NCBI GenBank assembly: GCA_036555665.1
Contig: DATBKW010000212.1
Coordinates: 1 to 10,468 of the forward strand
Origin: JAOPZW01 sp036555665
GTDB lineage: Bacteria; Actinomycetota; Thermoleophilia; Solirubrobacterales; Solirubrobacteraceae
Direction: 5' to 3'
Length of the DNA: 10,468 nucleotides
The position numbers and the translations under genes were made by a program. How positions within the stretch are numbered: position 1 is the first letter of the stretch; each line of letters begins with the position of its first letter. Under the pieces are notes generated by a model. That model made no database searches. It saw only the letters and a program-made list of their open reading frames with translations, and was not told the DNA's origin. Shown one piece after another: positions 7,612-10,468 of this stretch.

Positions 7612-7616
7612 GCGCC
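7604..7616. terminator. Short hairpin at stop codon of second CarH-like gene
   Basis: GGCGC-TGA-GCGCC places the TGA stop in a 3-nt loop over a 5-bp stem, at a 16-bp convergent junction. There is no T-tract. It may mark the transcript end, but this is weak evidence in such GC-rich DNA. Confidence 0.2.
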
Positions 7617-7627
7617 TGCGCGGGCCG

Positions 7628-8014
7628 CTACCGCCGCTTGACGCGCGGCCGGCGGTCCATCCGCCGCAGCTCGCGCTCGACGCGCTCGACGGTCTCGGCG
7701 ACCTGGCTGACCAGGGTCTCGATCCCGCGGTTGCGGTCGAGCTCGGCGCGGGCGCTCGACACGGCCTCGCGCAGCATGCGCACCTCGAGGCCGAAGCGGC
7801 CGCGTAGAGCATTGAGCTCGTCGTCGTGCGAACGGCGCAGGCCGGCGACCTCGTTGGCGTGGCGCTCGCGCGCTACGCACAGCTCGACCTGGGTCGAGCG
7901 CTCGAGGGCGCGGGCGGCCTCCGTGGCGGAGCGCGCGGAGCGCATGCGACGGAGCGTCGGGATGAGGAAGACCAGGCCGCAGGCCAGGCCGACGAAGTAG
8001 GCGGCTACGTACAT
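7628..8014 (-). CDS. Small single-pass membrane coiled-coil protein
   Basis: The product has 128 residues. The N-terminus MYVAAYFVGLACGLVFLIPT forms one membrane helix, followed by the positive LRRMR, which suggests the rest faces the cytoplasm. Residues 28-120 are charged and heptad-like (EAARALERSTQVEL, AVSSARAELDRNRGIETLVSQVAETVERVERELRRM), as in a long coiled coil. The C-terminus DRRPRVKRR is strongly basic. The overall plan resembles small membrane-anchored coiled-coil proteins of unknown function; no family is recognised. The ATG at 8014 has GAGG at a 5-base spacing and puts the TM at the N-terminus, which argues against the longer upstream frame. It is divergent from the MarR gene across 100 bp. 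Confidence 0.72.
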   Translation of the reverse strand: MYVAAYFVGLACGLVFLIPTLRRMRSARSATEAARALERSTQVELCVARERHANEVAGLRRSHDDELNALRGRFGLEVRMLREAVSSARAELDRNRGIETLVSQVAETVERVERELRRMDRRPRVKRR

Positions 8015-8055
8015 TCGCCTCGGCAATCGACCGCTGCGGGGCGATCCTGAGGCGA
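8015..8055. promoter_or_regulatory. Imperfect dyad in coiled-coil/MarR intergenic region
   Basis: TCGCCTC (8015-8021) is repeated inverted as GAGGCGA (8049-8055), with inner arms ATCG (8026-8029) and CGAT (8042-8045) around a 12-nt centre. The left arm abuts the ATG of the coiled-coil gene and includes the complement of its ribosome site. MarR proteins often bind dyads between divergent genes, so this is a candidate MarR operator, though the spacing is long for one dimer. Confidence 0.3.
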
Positions 8056-8114
8056 TTTCTCGCGAAGTGGACGGTCGTCGGACCCGTCCGCCGCGAGCGT
8101 CAAGATCCCGCGCG

Positions 8115-8546
8115 ATGACGCTCGTGCCCGGTGATCCGCTGGCCCACCGCGCGCTGGAGTCGCTCTTGCGCGCCGAGGCGAGCGTTCGCCGGCGGCTCTC
8201 GGCCGATCTCGAGCGCGAGGGCCTGAGCGCGTCGGGCTTCAGCGTGCTCGTCGTGCTCACCACGGCCGGCGGTCAGCTCGAGCTGCGCGCACTGCGCCGG
8301 CGTCTGCAGACGTCGAAGGCCAACGCGACGGAGGTCGTCACGACGCTCGAGATGCGCGGCCTGGTCGTCCGTAGCCGCCTGGCCCACGACCGCCGCGCAG
8401 CCGCCGTGGCGCTCACGCCGCTCGGTCAGGAGCTCGTCGACCGGCTCTTTCCCGAGCACACCGATCGTGTTCAGCGCGCGTTCGCCGTGCTCGACGAAGC
8501 CGAGAAGCGGTCGCTCGCGGAGATCTGCCGGAAGCTGGCTGCCTAG
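8115..8546 (+). CDS. MarR family transcriptional regulator
   Basis: The product has 143 residues, the usual MarR length. The N-terminal dimer helix (8-36) is followed by a winged helix-turn-helix. GLSASGFSVLVVLTTAGGQ (36-54) is the first part, LRALRRRLQTSKANATEVVTTLEMRGLV (57-84) spans the recognition helix, and RSRLAHDRRAAAVALTPLG (86-104) is the wing with the family's DRR motif. A C-terminal helix (105-142) completes the dimer interface. Such proteins usually repress a neighbouring gene and are released by a small ligand. The ligand cannot be told here. The ATG at 8115 begins directly before the domain; the GTG at 8067 would add an Arg-rich tail with no support. The stop codon lies inside the left tip of the 8543-8710 inverted repeat. 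Confidence 0.88.
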   Translation: MTLVPGDPLAHRALESLLRAEASVRRRLSADLEREGLSASGFSVLVVLTTAGGQLELRALRRRLQTSKANATEVVTTLEMRGLVVRSRLAHDRRAAAVALTPLGQELVDRLFPEHTDRVQRAFAVLDEAEKRSLAEICRKLAA

Positions 8547-8710
8547 TGGGCCTTGAGGCAACGTTGCACTCGAAACGACGGGCGTCGACCGCCGCTGGGC
8601 GGCGTCCTCGACCCTCGAAATACCAATGGTATTCCTTCGGGTCTGCGTCCTTGCCCGCCGGCGCCGCCACTCCGCCGTTTCAAGCACAACGTCACCTCAA
8701 GACCCACTAG
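8543..8710. repeat. 168-bp inverted-repeat element; candidate structured RNA on minus strand
   Basis: The element is nearly symmetrical about position 8626. The outer arms (8543-8581 and 8672-8710) align without gaps over 39 bp with 32 identities. All seven differences are transitions, and in the minus-strand RNA each becomes a G.U or U.G pair, giving an unbroken 39-bp stem. Further in, on that RNA, come a 9x9 internal loop, a stem GCCGGCGGGC/GCCCAGCGGC with a 2x2 mismatch, another 9x9 loop (AAGGACGCA facing GAGGACGCC), GACCC/GGGUC, a small loop, and AAUACCA/UGGUAUU at the tip. Both ends are CTAG, containing the MarR stop and the secreted-protein stop. It contains no plausible gene. It may be a folded miniature element, a 3'-UTR structure or a small RNA. 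Confidence 0.85.
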
Positions 8711-9951
8711 CCGGCGCGCCGCGTGACGAGCCGGATGCGCAGGCTCTGCGTCGCGTAGGCGATCAGCGCCCGCCCGCGCGTCGTCATCGCGAAGGACGGC
8801 GGGGTGCTGACCGCGGAGTCGCTGCCGGACACCGTCCGCACCGTGCCGACGATCCCGCCCGCGGCGATCCGCACGACGCGCACGCGATGGCGCACGCCGC
8901 TGCCGCCGACGACCCACGTCGCGTAGCCGGCGCCGCTGTCGACGGCGAGCGCGGCGTCGCGGGTGCGCTCGCCGGGGGCCGTCAGCGCCAGCACCGGCGT
9001 GACCGCATGGCCGTCGGGCGCCAGCTGCAGCGCCTGCAGCGGGCCCGCGGGTGAGTCGGCGCGCGCGGAGACGAAGGTCACGAGGACTTCGTTGTTGGTC
9101 ATGGCCGTCGCCTGCACGGTCAGCGCGCGAGCGGTCGACGGCGCGAGCACGATCGGGGCGCCGAACGGCGCGCCGGGCGCCGCGGACGCCGCGACGAGCG
9201 CGCGGCCGCTCGCGTCGGCCTGGGTCCACACGGCGACGAGATGGCCGTCGGTCGTCACGGCGAGCCTCGGCGTGCGCGCGAAGCCGCCGGGCGCCGACAT
9301 GCGCGTCGCGGGTCCGAACGTGGTCGCCCCGGGCGCGACCGTCGCGGTGAAGATCGCGCCGCCGCTGGGCCACACGGCGACGAGCGCACCGCCGGCGAGG
9401 CGGACGACCTGCGCGTCGAAGGTCGCGCCGGCCGGCAACCGCGTCGTCGTGCCCGCGCGCCCCTGCGAGATCGATCGCACGTAGGCCGACGTGCGCCGGT
9501 TGAAGCGCACGAGGTTCGGGGTCACGAAGGCCGGGTCGTAGCTGTTGGGCGGCCCGGTGATCGCGTTCGGACCGGTCGTCGCGCCGCTGCGCGTCACCGA
9601 GGAGAGCTGCAGCACGCGCGCGTCGGGGACACGGAACTGCCGCCACAGCACGAGCGCCGAGTGCCCGCTGTAGGTCAGCGCCGTCGAGTCCAGGCCGCGC
9701 GAGTCGCGCGCGGTGATGACCGGCGTGCCGATCGTGTCGACGGTCCCCTGGCGCAGCTCGACGCGGTCGGCGCCGCCGATGTGTCGGACGTAGGCGACGC
9801 CCGCGGCGTCGGGCCCGCCGAGGGCCACGACGGGCTCGCGCGCCTGCCCGCTGACCGTGACCGAGCGCGGCGCGCTCCAGGGCGCGGCCTGCGCGGCGGC
9901 GGGGGCCAGCGCGAGGATCGCGACGGCCGCGACGATGGCGCGAACGGTCAC
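8707..9951 (-). CDS. Secreted repeat protein, probable beta-propeller
   Basis: The product has 414 residues. The N-terminus MTVRAIVAAVAILALAPAAAQA is a Sec signal peptide with cleavage likely after AQA (residue 22). The mature part shows about eight loosely spaced repeats of 40-50 residues, each with a hydrophobic strand pair of the type GxALVxW or GxxVAVW: SALVLWRQF, GALVAVWPSG, GHLVAVWTQA, EVLVTFVSA, GYATWVVGG and RALIAYATQ. This resembles sialidase or WD-like beta-propeller blades, but no catalytic or Asp-box motifs are evident. Charged stretches are few, consistent with an extracellular fold. The GTG at 9951 gives a good signal peptide; no Shine-Dalgarno sequence is seen. The gene is divergent from ileS across 57 bp and its stop lies in the right tip of the inverted-repeat element, so that element would form its 3' UTR. 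The function is not known. Confidence 0.75.
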   Translation of the reverse strand: MTVRAIVAAVAILALAPAAAQAAPWSAPRSVTVSGQAREPVVALGGPDAAGVAYVRHIGGADRVELRQGTVDTIGTPVITARDSRGLDSTALTYSGHSALVLWRQFRVPDARVLQLSSVTRSGATTGPNAITGPPNSYDPAFVTPNLVRFNRRTSAYVRSISQGRAGTTTRLPAGATFDAQVVRLAGGALVAVWPSGGAIFTATVAPGATTFGPATRMSAPGGFARTPRLAVTTDGHLVAVWTQADASGRALVAASAAPGAPFGAPIVLAPSTARALTVQATAMTNNEVLVTFVSARADSPAGPLQALQLAPDGHAVTPVLALTAPGERTRDAALAVDSGAGYATWVVGGSGVRHRVRVVRIAAGGIVGTVRTVSGSDSAVSTPPSFAMTTRGRALIAYATQSLRIRLVTRRAG

Positions 9952-9991
9952 GCCGGTTGCAACGCGCGAGGGGGACCGGGGGTTGCGCTCC

Positions 9992-9997
9992 TACAAT
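9992..9997 (+). promoter_or_regulatory. -10 element of ileS promoter
   Basis: TACAAT matches TATAAT at five of six positions. It ends 11 bp before the ileS ATG, which predicts a start about 4-6 nt upstream of the ATG, a nearly leaderless mRNA. This agrees with the lack of a Shine-Dalgarno site there. No good -35 box is seen at 17-18 bp. Confidence 0.5.
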
Positions 9998-10008
9998 CCG
10001 CGTTCGAC

Positions 10009-10468
10009 ATGGCGCGTCGTCCCGTCGACCCCCAGCAATCCTTCCCTGCCCTCGAGGAGGCGGTCCTCGAGCGCTGGCGCGAGCGCGACGTCTTCCGCGA
10101 GTCGATCCGCCGTCGCGAGGGCGCGCCGCCGTGGGTGTTCTGGGAGGGCCCGCCGACGGCCAACGGTCGCCCCGGCGCCCACCACGTCCTCTCGCGCGTC
10201 TTCAAGGACATCTACCCGCGCTACAAGACCATGCGCGGCTACCAGGTCGAGCGCAAGGGCGGCTGGGACTGCCACGGCCTGCCGGTCGAGATCGCCGTCC
10301 AGCAGCAGCTCGGGATCGAGAACAAGCACGAGATCGAGGAGTTCGGCATCGCCGAGTTCAACCGGCGCTGCCGCGAGTCGGTCTTCGAGTACCTCGAGGA
10401 CTGGAACGCGCTCACCGAGCGGATCGGCTTCTGGATCGACCTCGACGACGCCTACCGCACGCTCGACC
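10009..10468 (+). CDS. ileS: Isoleucyl-tRNA synthetase (5' part, continues beyond window)
   Basis: This is the first 153 residues of a class I aminoacyl-tRNA synthetase that charges tRNA-Ile in the cytosol. Diagnostic stretches are FPALEEAVLERW (12-23), FWEGPPTANGRPGAHHVLSR (44-63), FKDIYPRYKTMRGYQV (65-80) and GWDCHGLPVEI (85-95). The HIGH signature takes the form GAHH (56-59), as in actinobacterial and other eukaryote-like (type 2) IleRS. That class includes enzymes naturally tolerant of mupirocin, but resistance here is only inference. The editing domain, KMSKS loop and C-terminal zinc region lie outside the window. The ATG at 10009 begins right before the conserved N-terminus. The 57-bp upstream gap is too short for a T-box leader. 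Confidence 0.95.
   Translation, partial: MARRPVDPQQSFPALEEAVLERWRERDVFRESIRRREGAPPWVFWEGPPTANGRPGAHHVLSRVFKDIYPRYKTMRGYQVERKGGWDCHGLPVEIAVQQQLGIENKHEIEEFGIAEFNRRCRESVFEYLEDWNALTERIGFWIDLDDAYRTLD

Noticed and set aside
8543..9646. Open frame running minus-strand through the inverted repeat
   Set aside because: It has Arg-rich composition and is the shadow of the secreted protein in another frame; the inverted repeat shows RNA-type, not codon-type, variation.
9952..10008. T-box riboswitch upstream of ileS
   Set aside because: Actinobacterial ileS genes often have one, but only 57 bp separate the divergent genes and no T-box or antiterminator sequence is present.
10054..10120. GAGGAGGCGGTC and similar purine runs inside ileS as an internal ribosome site
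   Set aside because: No plausible start follows at the right spacing in a frame with a supported product; it encodes the conserved EEAVLERW region.

Overview
The window is very GC-rich, with tightly packed genes, frequent GTG starts and few Shine-Dalgarno sites. It carries a partial class II fumarase, a partial isoleucyl-tRNA synthetase of the GxHH (actinobacterial, eukaryote-like) type, a membrane HD-GYP protein and two CarH-like MerR regulators. This suits a high-GC actinobacterium, perhaps a Solirubrobacterales/Thermoleophilia-type organism. That placement is inferred from composition and protein style, not from a marker comparison.

Layout. Positions 1-2300 (minus strand) form a likely operon: a small lipoprotein, an alpha/beta-hydrolase-fold protein joined to it by a GTGA overlap, and fumC, which runs off the left edge. 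Positions 2315-3664 (plus) encode a MATE transporter diverging from that operon; an 18-bp perfect palindrome lies at its 5' end. Positions 3678-5015 (minus) encode an integral-membrane HD-GYP protein. A 228-bp intergenic region (5016-5243) then carries two abutting dyads. Positions 5244-7611 (plus) hold a three-gene module: a CarH-like MerR regulator, a zinc-ribbon/PAS-like protein coupled to it by a GTGA overlap, and a second CarH-like paralogue. Both paralogues have lost the cobalamin-coordinating histidine. Positions 7628-8014 (minus) encode a one-TM coiled-coil protein, 8115-8546 (plus) a MarR regulator, 8707-9951 (minus) a secreted repeat protein, and 10009-10468 (plus) the start of ileS.

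The most striking structure is a 168-bp, almost exactly symmetrical inverted repeat at 8543-8710. It lies between the convergent MarR and secreted-protein genes and begins and ends on their stop codons. Its outer 39-bp arms differ at seven positions. All seven are transitions, and all seven become G.U pairs if the minus strand is transcribed, so the minus-strand RNA would have an unbroken 39-bp stem. This points to a structured RNA or a folded miniature element rather than a chance repeat.

Taken together, the middle of the window looks like a signalling and regulatory island: c-di-GMP-type HD-GYP, two degenerate B12-sensor-like regulators, a PAS-like partner and MarR, set among housekeeping genes. 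How the parts act together is inference from position.
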